A stretch of DNA of 64,000 bases from Membranipora membranacea (GCA_914767715.1 OU612074.1:21624062-21688061); one strand, 5' to 3'; counted from the stretch's first letter, positions 47,301 through 60,789 are shown. Notes: a model not told the origin generated them from the letters alone. A program made the numbers and translations.

Positions 47301-50300
47301 GATAGGATTCGCCTTACTCAGGGTCGGTTTGCGGTGCATAGATAGACATACTTGCTTTTCAGCTCTGCACTTTTATGGATGTCCTCACAATGATAATTTG
47401 ATGGTGTGTTTAGTATTGGAATGCTTTAATTAACAGTCCCAATTCCGGAATCATAAGCATAGACTACAAGCTGTGAGAAATATTCTATCCTTCCAACAGC
47501 ACATCATGTTGTGAGGGGAATGTTTTGCCGAGTTTTGATATCGTTGATAAACTTTTAAAAACTTGTGTATATGCTATCGAAAATGTGCTCCGGCCTTGAT
47601 ATTATGATGATAGTCTAAAGGTTTCATTGTGTTATATTAAATCTCCCCATTAGCTATTTGAAATTCTAGATCGCATTTGCTTTTGGGTAGTTTTGCAGCT
47701 GCAGAGAATGTTGGCGCTATGTTCATACTATCTTATCTCCTCTGATATCGATTTATCATGGCTCTAAAATCCTGACCAAAATATATATTCTTGCATTCCG
47801 TCATTCATTTTATAACCAACTGATATCTTGTAATTAAAATACGAAACACATTGTGACAGACTTGTCCAATTTCTTCCAGTTTGGGTAGGTATCTTTGAGG
47901 TAGCTTTTTTCTCAGTTGCCGGACAGAGAAAGAAACTTGTTATTTTAACCAATATTAAAAACATTAAAAATTCATTACCAAGAATGATCTTTATAAAATA
48001 ATAATCCTGCTGCGAGGTTGAGCAGTGGAAACAATAATTTCACACATAGCTCCGATTCTTCGGCTTCCATTGACTACCTGCGTTGACCAGTCAGTTCACA
48101 CCTGTACAATGAGGGGGTTCATACACCCTACATCCTTGCTGGCCAGGCTTCGGTTCAGATCTCGACTAATACTTATTAATTATACACGTGCTCACGTTAG
48201 TCTGAATTTATCATATGAGGATTTGCATGTCTGGGACGTAATACTGTGGACAATTGTATGTGGCTTACTTCAATCAATTCAAAGTCTCCCCCAATGACTC
48301 ATGATATCGCACAATGAGACATACCATCAAAATTCCATTGAGTATGTCAAGACAGGCTTCATTGAACTACATTGAAGCGTACATCATGATCAATTGATAA
48401 ACAAAATTTGCACGCTGTATATTTTAGCTTTATTCTGTTGATAAGAATAAGGATTCAAAATTGACTCTGCATCTTTTGGCAAGGAAACCCCATAACTAAG
48501 TATAAAATGAATATCGGCTGACACTGTCAAATTCACTTTCAATAACATTATTTAATTTTACTAAGGAAAGTCATGAAATGTATCTGAGTCATTATTTGTG
48601 GATGATCTATTTTTCATGTGATTACCATCTATCATGGCATATAAATATAAATATTATAAAAAATTGGACAAAACTCTATAAGGATTTTTGTGCCATGTGT
48701 ATACTCGGAATTGACTGACTAATCAACCATGGCCGGGATGGGATGAAATTGACCCTTTTTATAAACTGATCACCAGTAAAAACTTTGGGCTGGGAAAGAA
48801 CCCACATAACAATATCCCCACCCTCTCCCCTACGACCACACCTAACTTATTTATCTGGTATGATGTGCATCAGATCTCTACATATGTCAGATAACTTACC
48901 TTCTCTCGGGATTACAGTTGTCACAGGCAAAGTGAGTAGTATGAGAACACCGCCAGCTATAACAAATGTGAAGTTGTACCCAACAAGCTGCAATATAATT
49001 AATACAACGCAACTGATAATTGTGTTAACGTGTTAACATATTAACAAGGTGATGTTTTTCATTTTGAGAAAACTTAGCCAAAGAAATCAGAATTTCAACA
49101 ACATATTCGTTGCCTTTGTCACCCAACACAGTTAAATTCATCAATTTCTTTTCAACTATGCACAGTGTATTTCAATTTATGGCAGCAGTATCCAGGTGTT
49201 GAACCAAAACACTCTGCAGATATTGGCTGTTACCTTTCTAAAGTATATTAACCAAATTACATGTTAATACAGTAGGCTGACATAAGACTAGCTGTAAACG
49301 AGAGTCTGAGTATGTTAAGGGTACCAATAATGATGGGTTTATAATAAAAATAACCTTAAACAGCGCTCCTCCCAAAGCACCCCCACTCATAGAACCTGCT
49401 CCGTATGCCATCTCAATCCATCCCTGTAAGGAAAAGCCTTTTCAGTATCTCAGAAACTGATTGTCCCATCCCAAAAAATCCTTCGCTGACATGTTGCTAT
49501 TAGTCTGACTAAAGTTTCATATCGCGAAATTTTTTGAACAGAATGTTTCTAACTTGATTAATTGTACATTGAATGAAATACATTGAACAAATTATAGGCA
49601 GCAACTATAGGCAGCAACTATAAGCAAAATGATACAGTAAATTACGTTATGCACAAGCGTGATGAAAATCTATGCAGTATATTGCATGCAAAGCACATTG
49701 TGTACATCAATGGATCACCTACTTTGGTGATTGTTAGCATCAAGAGAGAAATGTTTATTCTCATAACTTCTCTACTATTCAATATATTATCATCAAACGC
49801 CACGTTTAAAAGTATGGAAGGAAATAATGGTGGTGTGTATATTTGTTGTTTGACATATTTACAGTTTTATGGAGTGAGAGAAGTGCATGTTTTGGACCAA
49901 ATAAAGCTAGTTTAGTCACTAAACTTCAAGTATTTGAGATGTTAATCCATAATCACTAATGCTTCGATCAAAATCAAGACAGTATCCTGATGTTCATCAT
50001 GCTGACAACAAATTTGACAGAAAGCTTTTTGAATTTCTGAATTGTGGTGTGAAAATGTTGTCCTAAATTAGTTAAAATTTTGGTAATCATCTTTTACAGT
50101 TGTGACAATCAGGATCTGTAAGCTGGTAAGATTATTGTTGGAAGGGGCAGTACAAGACCAAGATGATAAAGTAATTTTGAAATTTTAGTCACTGCACTAT
50201 CGGGGTCGCATTGAATGAGAGGTCAGAAATGGCCCTATTACTATTGCCAAAAAGATTTACTTAAATATCACTCTTCCAGTTAGTGCCATGCCTCCTCTAT

Positions 50301-52729
50301 ATGGTGAAAGCATATAAACTAATCAATACCTCGATAACAAGGCAGAGAGGACTCAATAAAAAAGGGCACTCACTGTCGAATAGTTGGGAGGTTTCAACTG
50401 TGAAAAGAACTATTAGAAATGATCACCAATACAATATTAAAACCTTGGAATGGGAGACATTTTTTTCATATATCATATTTGGTTTGGTCAGAGCAAAGAG
50501 TAAAATTCCTTGGTCAGAGAATGATTTACAGGTCAGTTGTTAGGCACTTGTATTGTTTGGCACTTTCCTTTGATAAGGTTAATTTTTTGAGTTGGAAGAT
50601 GTGGTTGATCATGCCATCACTATTGTCTGTCATTTCCATACCCCCTATACCGTTACTTTTTCATTCTATTCGATATTGGAGGAACTAACAACTTTACTAC
50701 TATTTGTCAAACTCTCCAAAAGAAAGCTTCCCTAACTCATAGAGCGTAATCATTGTGCCTATCTGCATGTGAAGGTATTATGCACTACGTTGACTGTCTT
50801 AAATTGATGGCCAGATGATTCAGGGCTTGTATTGTTGTGAAACTTACAAATATGGTGGCGTTTGTGTAGGATTTAGATTGCATCAATACGGCAGCGATAG
50901 CTACATTAAGTAGGACAGCTCCACACCCTGAGAGGAGGCGACATATTATACATAGTATGAGGAGAGCGATAGGTCGCTGTATATATCCGACAAGGCTGTA
51001 AACATAAAAAAAGAGGAGATGGCGTATAAATTGTTGTGACTCTCAATTCTTTGTTGTTTTAAAGTTATGGTATTTAGGGGTCATGCCATACTGGGCGATG
51101 ATGAAAAGCTTTCCATTATTTTAATGTATGCAAGCTTTCATCTATTATTGACTTAAGGTAATGTCAAAGACCGATCCGAATATTAACATATCATATACCG
51201 TTGGAAAGCTGCCGAGCTACTGAACATGAATACCTGAACAAAAACTTGATTCAATGACGTTGTGTCATTTTAGGGAGGAAATGAGGCAGAAAACGCTGTT
51301 TTTGTCAAAGCAGATGGAGGAGTCAAATTGATTACAATAAATTTCAAAACAGGTGGAATGTATACTAAGAGATTGAGTTCATAGTAAGATTTAATTTTCT
51401 TTGATATATGACTAGTCTAAACTGACTTTTTATGTCACGCCATACAACGCATTTTTTTTTGTGAAGCCGTGAAAATATGTGAAAATTCAATCATAAATTC
51501 AGAACAGATCATAGGTTCGAAACAAAATTAATTATGATTTTCCCTTAGAGTACACTTCAAATGTCATACATATTGACTTTCAACAAGTTAGCTTGCATAT
51601 TGCGAAAACAGTAGACTCTCGAATACACCTGATATTTTTCGCAACTTTTGCATAACGTCAAATGTGCTGTCCAAATGACCATTATTGTGGCCAAACAAAG
51701 TTTTTTTGAAAGTTCTCACATACGAAGCCGCTTTTATTACCCGTGGTGCACGCAGGAAATGCCAACAGATTTTTTCACTGCATCTTTGTTTTTCTTTAAT
51801 TTAACGCAAAAGAATGGCCAAAAACACCTCAAAAGTCCCAAAAAATAGCTGTTTTTTGGCATTCTTTTGCGTTAAATTCAAGAAAAACGAAGTTGCAGGG
51901 AAAAAATCTTTTGGCATTTCCTGTGTGCACCATGGCTAATGAAAGCGGCTTCGTATGTGAGAACTTTCAAAAAATGTTAATATTCGGATCGGTCTTTGAC
52001 ATTACCTTACGATGTTCGATTACCTGTTTTCAATATTATTGACGTCAATCACCAAAAGAGTCAACAGAAGAATGGATAACTTTATGTCAAAGACAAGCCC
52101 CTCACCCAAATGCTATGCAGGCCAATCCACAGAGGCAAGCTCCAAACAGTATACTCTTTCTAGGTGTCATTTTCTGCACCTAGAACAACAACACACAAAA
52201 TCAACTCATTTGGTCACAAAGCAAACATATAGAATTGAAATGATGACTATGTTTGTAGATTAGGGGTTGACTTAAAACGTATTGTGGAAGGGTTGAATAA
52301 AAAGTTGTTGACGCTGGTATCAAATAAAAGACAAAACACTAAGAAAGGAAGAGAAACGAAATCACAGCAGCAATATCAGCCAACCAAAATGCAGCATGAC
52401 ACAGAGAAGGCTACTTGATACGTCACTGTTATACTTACAATCATTGGCGACAATGGTGCTGCAATAAATCTGGCGACATCATAACATGACAAAATTATTC
52501 CCGCTTCTACTTCTACCAGTCCTCTCTTCTTTGCCTCGTGAGTGAAGAAAGGCAGCGGAATCAAGTCAATACATAAACTGATGGCTGATATGATCAGCAA
52601 CAACATAATAAACCCTGTTTCCTGAAGTTTGCTTTTAGCATTGAATCCAAACTCTGGTGCTTCGTGCTCATCTTGAATTAAATTGTTAGTTTCCTTGTCG
52701 CTCATCTCACTATCTTTTTCGCAAGACAT
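44380..52729 (-). CDS. SLC18B1-like MFS transporter
   Basis: Eleven exons in transcript order: 52729-52439, 52179-52106, 50995-50848, 49423-49355, 48987-48900, 46590-46448, 45723-45628, 45506-45403, 45155-45060, 44846-44675, 44463-44380; 454 codons plus stop. Hydrophobic segments fit about 12 helices. Family-like motifs: PFFTHEAKKRG and GIILSCYDVARFIAAPLSP in helices 1-2, LLSGCGAVLLNVAIAAVLMQ, GSMSGGALGGALF, and near the end ISGMFNGGWALGAMMGPVVA. SLC18B1 and relatives are proton-coupled vesicular carriers of polyamines or amines; the substrate here is inferred only from family. The exon 9 donor is AT/GCAAGT, a GC-AG intron; this choice keeps frame and alignment. Intron 2 holds a foldback element and intron 6 a U2-headed SINE. 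A partial, broken copy lies upstream at 54.6-55.8 kb. Confidence 0.85.
45841..45998 (-). repeat. U2-headed SINE, copy D (internal deletion)
   Basis: Minus-strand copy in a transporter intron: the head TATTGGCTAAGATCA is joined directly to AGGAGGTCTTCTATGGCCTC, skipping about 65 bases present in copies A and C. The target-site duplication ccaatacct is at 45832-45840 and 45992-46000. Confidence 0.78.
46591..48899 (-). other. Long transporter intron, no exon seen
   Basis: About 2.3 kb between exons 5 and 6. It contains a SINE-like segment at about 48012-48175 (cttccattgactacctgcg, then ggccaggcttcggttcag) related to 31-225, and a possible tRNA-like relic around 46840-46900. Nothing else supported. 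Confidence 0.4.
51154..52009. repeat. Foldback/TIR transposable element
   Basis: 36-base terminal inverted repeats are perfect by eye: taaggtaatgtcaaagaccg... at 51154-51189 and its complement at 51974-52009, with TA at both ends. Inside the right terminus an arm (51853-51972) pairs with 51701-51825 at roughly 90 percent identity around a loop of about 27 bases. The left arm is interrupted by about 510 bases (51190-51700). It lies in transporter intron 2. No transposase ORF is seen, so it is non-autonomous. Confidence 0.8.
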
Positions 52730-53860
52730 TGTGAAAGAATCAATCCGCCTTCTAACGATCTGAACTGAGCTAATGTCACTCCTTGTGATGATATGGACAA
52801 TTACTTAGTTGAGGCATACCAGCAGATAACCTAATAATGCGTTTAATTGTTAATTACAAATCTTATGAAAGAGTTCAATGAGCTGTAGTAGAGGTTAAGC
52901 CTGCTTTCAAGTGATTAACTTTGTATCAATGCTAAAATTCTCACATATCATGTCTTCAACTTCAACCATTTTGCTTCTTGATTTCTTATTTATTCTTTAT
53001 TTATAACTTATCACTCCTTTGTTGTTAGACCACAAAGGAGGAGTAAAACTAAACTACTACCAAGGTGTAAAATTTTATCATTTCAATGGCAGGTGTACTT
53101 CTCAAATAGGTTGTTGTTGCAGAACCCAATTCAATCAACAGCCGATGTGACCAGCTAGCTAAGTATAACATGCGGTTGGAGGTAGTTAGAATTTATGTAT
53201 GAGAGCCAGGTACCAGCAGATCGGTTTGTTGACCACACCAATGTACATATTAGTTTTAATCAACGAGCTACTCTTTGATCAAATTCAATCAGACAGTTAA
53301 CTAACTGCTGGTAATAATAATTATAATAATAATATGCAGGACATTGAAGCTGTATCATGACAAGAGAAACAAGTTTATGTGTTTGTGTCATGTTCATTGT
53401 CACAAACACAAGTAGGTCAGCCACAGTGGTGAAGCTCTAACATAATAAGCAGAAACTCAAATAACTACCTGCTTGATGTAACACATGGTCAACTATGTAC
53501 AGTGTCCTCGATATGATTGATTAGTGAATAACGCATGAAGTAACTGACTAAAAAATAGCAAGCTCTCAACCATATGAAGGCAAAACACCAGGGTAATTTG
53601 GGTGTTTATTGACCTATCAATAATGGTACCAGTGTATCATAATTTCTGGGCATGTGAACACCGGCCAGAACAAAAAACACCTGAAGGATATCATTCTGTA
53701 TAGTGCGCTTTGCAAGTGGTAGTGTATAGCATTGCTCGGCAACACTCGATAGGAACCCCAAATCGCATTGGATTTCAAGCCAGGAAGCCAGGATGACAAA
53801 TCTATAAACTATATACATTTCTATGGTCTATGGTAAGAAGTTTAAGGCTGTACCTGAGGC
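52730..53860. other. Upstream of transporter gene; repeated block
   Basis: Presumed promoter of the minus-strand transporter near 52.75-53 kb. The block 53450-53830 (aactcaaataactacctgct, gtaacacatggtc, ggatttcaagccaggaag) recurs in the same orientation at 56065-56400. No gene seen. Confidence 0.5.
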
Positions 53861-53984
53861 TGATATGATATTTAGAAGTGGTTTTCTTCCCCAGCTGTTA
53901 TACAATCTGCCCAACCGTACCATTTTAACTACCAGGTGATTTTCTCCACTGCAGAAAATTACTTCAGAGGTTTTGTTTCGTACC

Positions 53985-54225
53985 GAGTGATGCCCGCTTC
54001 AGTTTCTGAAGATTTTGAGCATGTGCCAGTCCAGCCTCCATTAATTATTCTGGGTCGGCTAGGTTGACTGGCCCACGACAGCCATATCAGGTAGTACTAG
54101 AAAAACAGTGGACCCGGCAGGGCCCGAACCCAGGACCTTTGGATCCCAAGTGCTTAACTTCCTAATCTCAAGTCAACTAGTCACTGTGAATATTTATTTC
54201 ATCAGGGGATCCAGAAGTGGCTCAT
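53985..54225 (-). repeat. tRNA-derived SINE inserted in the duplicate
   Basis: Absent from the source segment at 43.6 kb. It contains agtggacccggcagggcccg and gaacccaggacctttggatc, a minus-strand B-box-like region, followed by a tRNA-like head (aagtgcttaacttcc on the plus strand). Confidence 0.5.
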
Positions 54226-54639
54226 GCAAATGTTTGGTATGGTTTAATGGAAGAACAACATTACGATGAAAGACTGACAGCATCACTTTGCCTTACAGGC
54301 TCTCAGTTTCAAAAAAGTAAATAGATAAGTTACAAGTGAAGATAAACCAGTAGGTAAAGAAACTACCAGGTATGAACTCAACTGGTTAAAAATCACAGTG
54401 TGAGGCCTTATAATATTATGATCAAGCAAACTGGATGCATGGATTTATGAAGTTATCAGGCTTATTTTTTCCTGTGTACTACATAATGATATGGACTATC
54501 TGGTCTTACACAAAGAGGAGATAACTGCACATTGGCTTGTGTTTTCCCCTCACTCGAGGAAATAATATGGTTTTCCTGAAGCTTGTCTACGGATCATCGA
54601 GACATAGACAGACGTCTGAGTCGATGTGATCTGAATTGA

Positions 54640-55802
54640 TGCCATTACATTTCTTGATGCAAATTTGTTGACAAGAATAAATACAACCAGTGCCAGAAAC
54701 TATAAAACCAAATTGTAAATGTTAAAGTGATTGCTGATACAGTGGTGCGATTTTTGAAAACTGAACATTGTATATAGTTACAGCAAACAAACGCAATTAA
54801 AAAAAATGATTCTCACCAAAACATTGCTTAATGTTTAGGCCGGAAAAGCTAGCTTATTCCAGGAATCGTACGGCAATGTTTATCCATTGGACAACTTAAA
54901 AAATGTTTAATTTTTTTCACATATGCACTCATTAGTCAGGCCAAAAATTTGTGGTGCGTGCAAATTAAAATGACTTTCAGGCCGTCCCCTCCCGTCATCC
55001 AACCACGATAGAGCCACAGGTTTTGTTCTGTTCCACTTCCACCAATATATTTAATCATCGGCAGGCAGAAATTATTTTATTTAATTGAAAAATTGTCTGT
55101 CTTTCCATGGATGTCCATAACTTTCTGATTGCATTTAATCGATCTAATATATATCTTGGCTGAGCACCGACAGTTACTAGAGCTAAGTTCAGAAATGCTG
55201 ATATAGTGATAGTCAATGGGCAAGGTCTGAGTTAGTGCGCCGTTGACCACTGGACCAATCATTGCCCCAAAAACTGCCATTGAACAATTTGGATATCATA
55301 GTGAAAGTGTTTGGGTTGCTCTTCTCATCTCCATAAGATCTGAGGGGAACGAAGAGTACCTCATAAGTATCTCGTCAGCTTTTTAGAAAGACAAGATCGA
55401 TACTACAAGTCTGTAGATTACAGATCATTGGAATCCAGTTTATATTCTGGATGAAATTTGTGCTAGATACTTGTTAATAGGATCAGTTTGCTATCCCTCA
55501 ATGTTGATACTTGTTAATAGGGTCAGTTTGCTATCCCTCAATGTTGATACTTGTTAATAGGGTCAGTTTGCTATCCCTCAATGTTGATTTGTAATAACCC
55601 AAAGGTGAAGGCATCAATACATATATTTTTGATTGGTGCACATCTTCAACATCAAATGCTACAAAAGTGGTCTTCACATCATATCCAGGATGATACTTAC
55701 ATTGCTAAAGATAGAACAGCTTGGAATAGTGGAACATAGACAAATGCCATGTTATTTGCGGCTATCACTAAGAGCACAAACGTCAATGGAAAGAGACTGA
55801 GG
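54640..55802 (-). pseudogene. Partial MFS transporter copy (exons 9-11)
   Basis: Exon 9 copy at 55802-55701 (FPLTFVLLVIAANNMAFVYV, ending AT/GTAAGT), exon 10 copy at 55339-55178, exon 11 copy at 54699 downward (FLALVVFILVNKFA). The exon 10 copy has two separate 5-base losses relative to the intact gene, one in the GGWALGA region and one in the LGFPW region, so the frame is destroyed. Exons 1-8 are missing. Non-functional. Confidence 0.85.
55466..55588. repeat. ~41-bp tandem repeat, 3 copies
   Basis: gatacttgttaatagggtca gtttgctatccctcaatgtt repeats three times with a single substitution in the first unit. It is absent from the source segment near 45 kb, so it arose after the duplication. Confidence 0.85.
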
Positions 55803-56429
55803 CTGTAAAAAAAAGCGTTTATGTGTTTGTTGATACAAAATAAGCAGTAACAAGAAGAAATAGCCCTGTCGATACATGATGGTTCAAAACTTCATCATAC
55901 AAAAATTTTGAATCTGATCTGACAGAAATTGTGCAAAGTTGACAAATTTTATCAACGGACATCAAATTCAGGCGGGATACAACAACATAGGACCTGGACA
56001 AGATCTCACAAAATTTTGTCCAGTTCAGATTCCTTTATAGTGGTTTAGCTCAAACAGAATGAGAGGAAACTCAAATAACTACCTGCTTGATGTAACACAT
56101 GGTCTATTATGTACCTTGTCCTCAATATGATTAGTGAATATAGTTGGTTAATAACGCATGAAGTATCAGTCCGGAAAATAGCAATAATGATTCTTAGATT
56201 ATGGTGCATATGGAAGTAACCAAGTGAAACTCCAGTGCAAATAATATTCCTGGGCATGTGAGCTTATCCCAGACAAAGACCAAAACCAGGAGAATTATCA
56301 TGTTGTAATGTGCCCTTTGCAAGTAGCAGTGTGAAACAAAGCTTTGCCTCACTCCATAGGAATTTGACATTGCAATGGATTTCAAGCCAGGAAGACTAGA
56401 AAAGTCTTTTGATGTGACACTCAATTGTA

Positions 56430-57980
56430 GGAATTTCTGTTATAATTGTAAAAAAGTTTAAGGTGTAACTGGAGCAACACTCTTTACAAGTAATAGAGAA
56501 ACACTTCTGTCTAGAGAGTTTGGAGTTAGGAGTTAGGAGTTTGTAGTTAGATCTACTATGCAGAGTATTGTACATTATGAACCCTAACATCATTGTTCAG
56601 TATTTAGGTTTTAAAATATACATAATGCTTTATCATGGTACCAGTGTACAGAAGAAACTAACCTACAAGTATGAGTTTTTGGATGACTGAGAGAGGGAGA
56701 ACAATTCACTTTTAGATATCAACTATCGACTTTAATTGTGATAATCTCCCTTTTATATCCAAAAAACCCAGACTGTACATTCTCATCTCTTTGGTTAAAT
56801 GCCTTTTAAAATGCTTGGTCATGGCTGATTGATGTCAATTTACCTGGTATCAGAGTGGTGCGGAAAAGTTTGATGGAGCACAACCAATTTAGACGCCGAT
56901 CAGAAAAGTTTGATGTAGAACAGGAAAGTTTGGTGCAGAACAGAAAATTTTGATGCAGAAAAGTTTGATCAAATTCAATGGAATGTTTAATTCAATTCAA
57001 GCCTTTTGAAATTATATTACCAGCAGATAGTTTAAATTATATCCAACTTTCTGGGCCGCGGTAGTGATCTGCATTATTTGATGTTTGTTTGAGTACAGTG
57101 GTAGCAATAGAAATCACAAGTGACAATTGAGATGATCATTTTAAGCAGTTTAATTATTTCCGCCAGCTGGTAGAAGCGTGTAAATATAACTATCATTACT
57201 TCACACTGGTGACATAAGTATTCTCAAAAGTCATGACAATCTTATTTTATTGCCTTCGGATGATATTTCCGAAACATGTCCTTTGATTTTTTAGGTGGAA
57301 AATTGTCAGTCAACACATTTTCCTCATCATGTAAGACTTTGAATGCAATAAAATTGTCTGTGTTTATTTCACATATAAATTGAGTTGAGCATGAATTATA
57401 TTTTCAAAACATTTAATTGATGTTTATTGTTTGACTAGAAAAAACATGTCATAAAGTAACATTTATCAAGATGATTATGTTTAGGTGTTGGATGGGTGCT
57501 GTTGTCAACATCTATAATCAATAAAGAAGAAAAAACTTACTTTGCAGTTGGGTCACGCTTCCTCAATTGTAGTGCTAATAAGTTTTTAAAGCACAAAAAC
57601 ATGTCCCTCTCATGCTTTAATGTTTCCGCTGCAATATCGAGTTATTCATGTAGAAGTTTGCATCTAGAACAGCTTTGCGTCATAGTGATTTGATCTCATT
57701 GTTTTCATACACAAATTTCAAGATGTCAAGTGTCACATTTTATAATGATGAAAGACGGAATGATGCTACTTTGGCTTCAAATGATGAATACCATGACAGC
57801 AATAAATTGACAAGGTTTCTATAAACCTGGGCGTGAAGTAATAGCTATTATCAAAGTTCATCTTAATAACTAAAATAAAAATAAAGTTAGGTAAATTTTA
57901 ATAGATGATAATCTGCCTGATGATTCTAATTGTGAGGTTTTGGATTAACTCTTAATCTTTCTAGTCTGTCAAATCAGTCT
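56430..57980. other. Intergenic, no gene seen
   Basis: Contains short imperfect repeats of gcagaa(c)a(g)aaagtttgat at about 56860-56970. From about 57355 it corresponds, inverted, to the PAN gene 3' flank at 25.1-25.3 kb. Confidence 0.4.
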
Positions 57981-57982
57981 AA

Positions 57983-59283
57983 TCACTTTCTTCTCCCCCA
58001 TACAGCTGTTGTCCATGCAGTTGAATCCATTCCGCTGTATTGTATTGTATTTGTTGGAGGTTCACTCGTAGATGACCCTTCCTTTGTTGTCATTTCTTCT
58101 GCACTTGTCTTTGTTGAAAGTTGACTTGTACTCATTTCGTCTGCAGTTGTTGAGCTTCTGGTGACTGCTGTGGTTGTTTCTGGTGTGGTAGTGGTTGTGG
58201 TGGTTGTTTTTGTGGTGGTGGTTACAATTTTACTCATCATCTGCTATTTTTCTACTCTTGACCAATAATCACACTGCGCTGTTTATGCGACTTTTCACAT
58301 CATGGAATCCTGGTCAAATTCTACTGACTGGCAGGACTGTCCCATATCCAAACTCAAGCTCATACACTCAAGTTTGTTCCTCACTCTGCACATCTGGTGA
58401 TTGAATGCATGAGAAGCGTTCAGCTGATTCCAAATATCCCTCGTCCATTGACTCAACCTTTAAAGTGAAGTGAGTTTAAGGGTAAGAATGATAACATATT
58501 AATTAAAGCAAAAATGACAAGTGGAGGGTCACTATATATCATTTAAAAAGCTCAAAAAGTTACACAAGCTATTGTTTCTCAGGATGCTGTCAAATTCTAT
58601 GAGATTCTTAGAATTGTTTTAAGCATTGATTCTTGATTTGGAAGATGTCCCTCAACCAGAGGCTCCGAGTCTGCAGTGGAGTCAGTTAGCCTAGAAATAA
58701 TATCCCATCTCAAGTGATCTAGTATTGTAAGGCATTTACGGATGAAGGAATCCTTTTCTTTCTTGCGCATGCCTCATTCCCTACCATCTCTGCTCTCTTG
58801 TTTCTGCTTTCTGCATGGGAGATAAACCCCGGTAATACCCCGTCTGAACCCAATAAACTTTTGAAAATCAGAATTTCAATCACTTTTGGCAGGGATGGTG
58901 CACACAAGGTCCCTATATTGCTACTAACTATGGGCGTTCCAATAATAAAAAAAAGCACATCTGTCATTTCTGCTTCAATTAAGTTGATACTGTGTGAGCA
59001 GTTTTCACACACAGATTTATAACCAAGTACTGCTTATCTATCTTTGAACAAAACCATGGCTGGTATTCTGATGAGCAAAAATTCAGATTGCAAATTAACT
59101 TCAGATTTGACTATTAGTTGTTTGTGTAACAGATAAATTAATGACCATACAACCCAATTTGTATGATGCATAGGAAGTATTTTGTCTTATGTAATCATTC
59201 ACTTACCATTGGCATGTAAGCGAGAAATACAGAGACACAAGCTACCCGGTAAACAACACTGTAGAGAACAAGATGTGAGGCCA
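57983..59283 (-). pseudogene. Inverted PAN/mucin pseudogene copy
   Basis: Exon 1 copy at 59283-59206 encodes MASHLVLYSVVYRVACVSVF with an intact GTAAGT donor. The exon 2 copy begins near 58455 (VESMDEGYLESAERFSC, frame lost after the QSPDVQ-equivalent, a TGA where the functional gene reads Cys) and ends in the Thr-rich repeats at 58240-57983. The frameshift and stop within the PAN module, plus an inserted segment of several hundred bases in the intron, show decay. The TATA-containing promoter stretch is conserved. Confidence 0.85.
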
Positions 59284-59369
59284 TGGTAAACTATCCTTTC
59301 TTCTCATTTGTATCAAAACTTTCACAATGAACTCGGTTGACGCCTCAAAGATCTTTATATAGGAATAAT

Positions 59370-60780
59370 CAGTACATTAAAAAACATCCATTAACTTGAA
59401 ATTTGACAAACATGGGAATCAGTGTTAAATTTTTATGCAATTCATTTCATCTAAAAAAAGGTAGCAATTATGAGAGTTGATAATCAAGCGAGAGAGTATG
59501 GATCAATCATACTAAGTGCCCAGCCATCTCCAGCTGCTACACACCATGCAAACTGAATAAAATGATGCAAATCATTTTGTTTATTTAACTAATGGCTTAT
59601 CAGCGATAGTGACTATTGCAAGCTGCTCAGGTTTTCATATACACGCTCATTCATTATTAATTTATTATTATTTAATATTTTTTTGCAATTAAGCGGCGCA
59701 ATGCACATCATTATATCTGTGGCCAATCCTCTGAGTCTTCTTTTCTCAAAAATTTCCTGATATGCATTAGGTTAAACTTAGGAATAGGCGAGATCATCTA
59801 TCATTATTTTTATCTATTATTGAAGTCTTCTGAATTTTTTTCATAATTGTATATTATTTCAAATTATTTTTAACAACAGAAAATACAAAGAAAAAAGCAA
59901 AATGAGATTGAAACACTCTAGAGTTAGCTACTAAACTAGCAGTATTTTAAAATAACTTTACCAGAAAGCACTTGCAGAGCAAACATGAAAATATTATTGC
60001 GACATTTTTGGTCACGACATGCCATGCACAAATTTCTCCTCCATTCCTCCCTTACTACCGCGTAGAAAGCTTTTTTGATTTTCCTGCAAAGTTTCACAAG
60101 AAATTAACCAGACATTGAATTATTTTGTGTTAGTATTAAAATTATTCTCTGTTGGCATACTTTGATTGAGCAGGTTCAATGAGATTATTGCACTCATTAT
60201 GGCAGAGAGGCTTGTGTCTTGTGGAGGTCAGGATAACAGCCAACAATTTTCTTCCAGAGCATCTAAAATCTTTGGTCAATGAATTCATGTAACGAGAGAA
60301 ATTTTGCAATTTGTGAAGAGATCCTGTGTTAGATACAAAACCTAAACCGAAAATCTCTGTACTGCACCAAAGTGTTGTTGTCTGTTGTATTCTCTTTTTT
60401 TTATTGCTACCATAGTAGGTCGATCATTCAAAGTTGATTTGTTGCAAATTTTAAAATTTCAATTGATCACTTATAGCAGATTTAGGATACACCCCATTCT
60501 AACCTCTTTTCTATTTCTTTTTCTCTATTGGTATTTTCACTAAAATGTGTAATAGTTTGCAGTGACAGCTAAATAGAAAATTTAATATGGCACAGAAGGC
60601 TTTGAATGATACGCAGATATGGCAGCCGACCAAGAATAACAGTAACAGCAGAATATTATAAATATTTTAAATATGAACACAAACCATGAGTACAACACTA
60701 TATCCAACAAACTAAAAATTATTAAGACCAACAACAAGCGAAGAGAGAGGTCCTTGATGATCAATTGCATAGCCTTGTTC
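59370..60780. other. Inverted-duplication flank and spacer
   Basis: 59370-59740 matches 23190-23690 in reverse (aagttaatggatgtt, ctatcgctgat/atcagcgatagtg). Beyond that, AT-rich DNA with no gene seen. Confidence 0.5.
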
Positions 60781-60789
60781 AACAAGTAC

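Larger units (their letters stand above)
53860..56025. repeat. Direct segmental duplicate of 43590-45395
   Basis: Collinear similarity, including noncoding stretches such as tctcagtttcaaaa, atgatcaagcaaactgga and gagataactg. The copy carries pseudogene exons 9-11 of the transporter plus an extra insertion at about 53985-54225. Confidence 0.75.
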
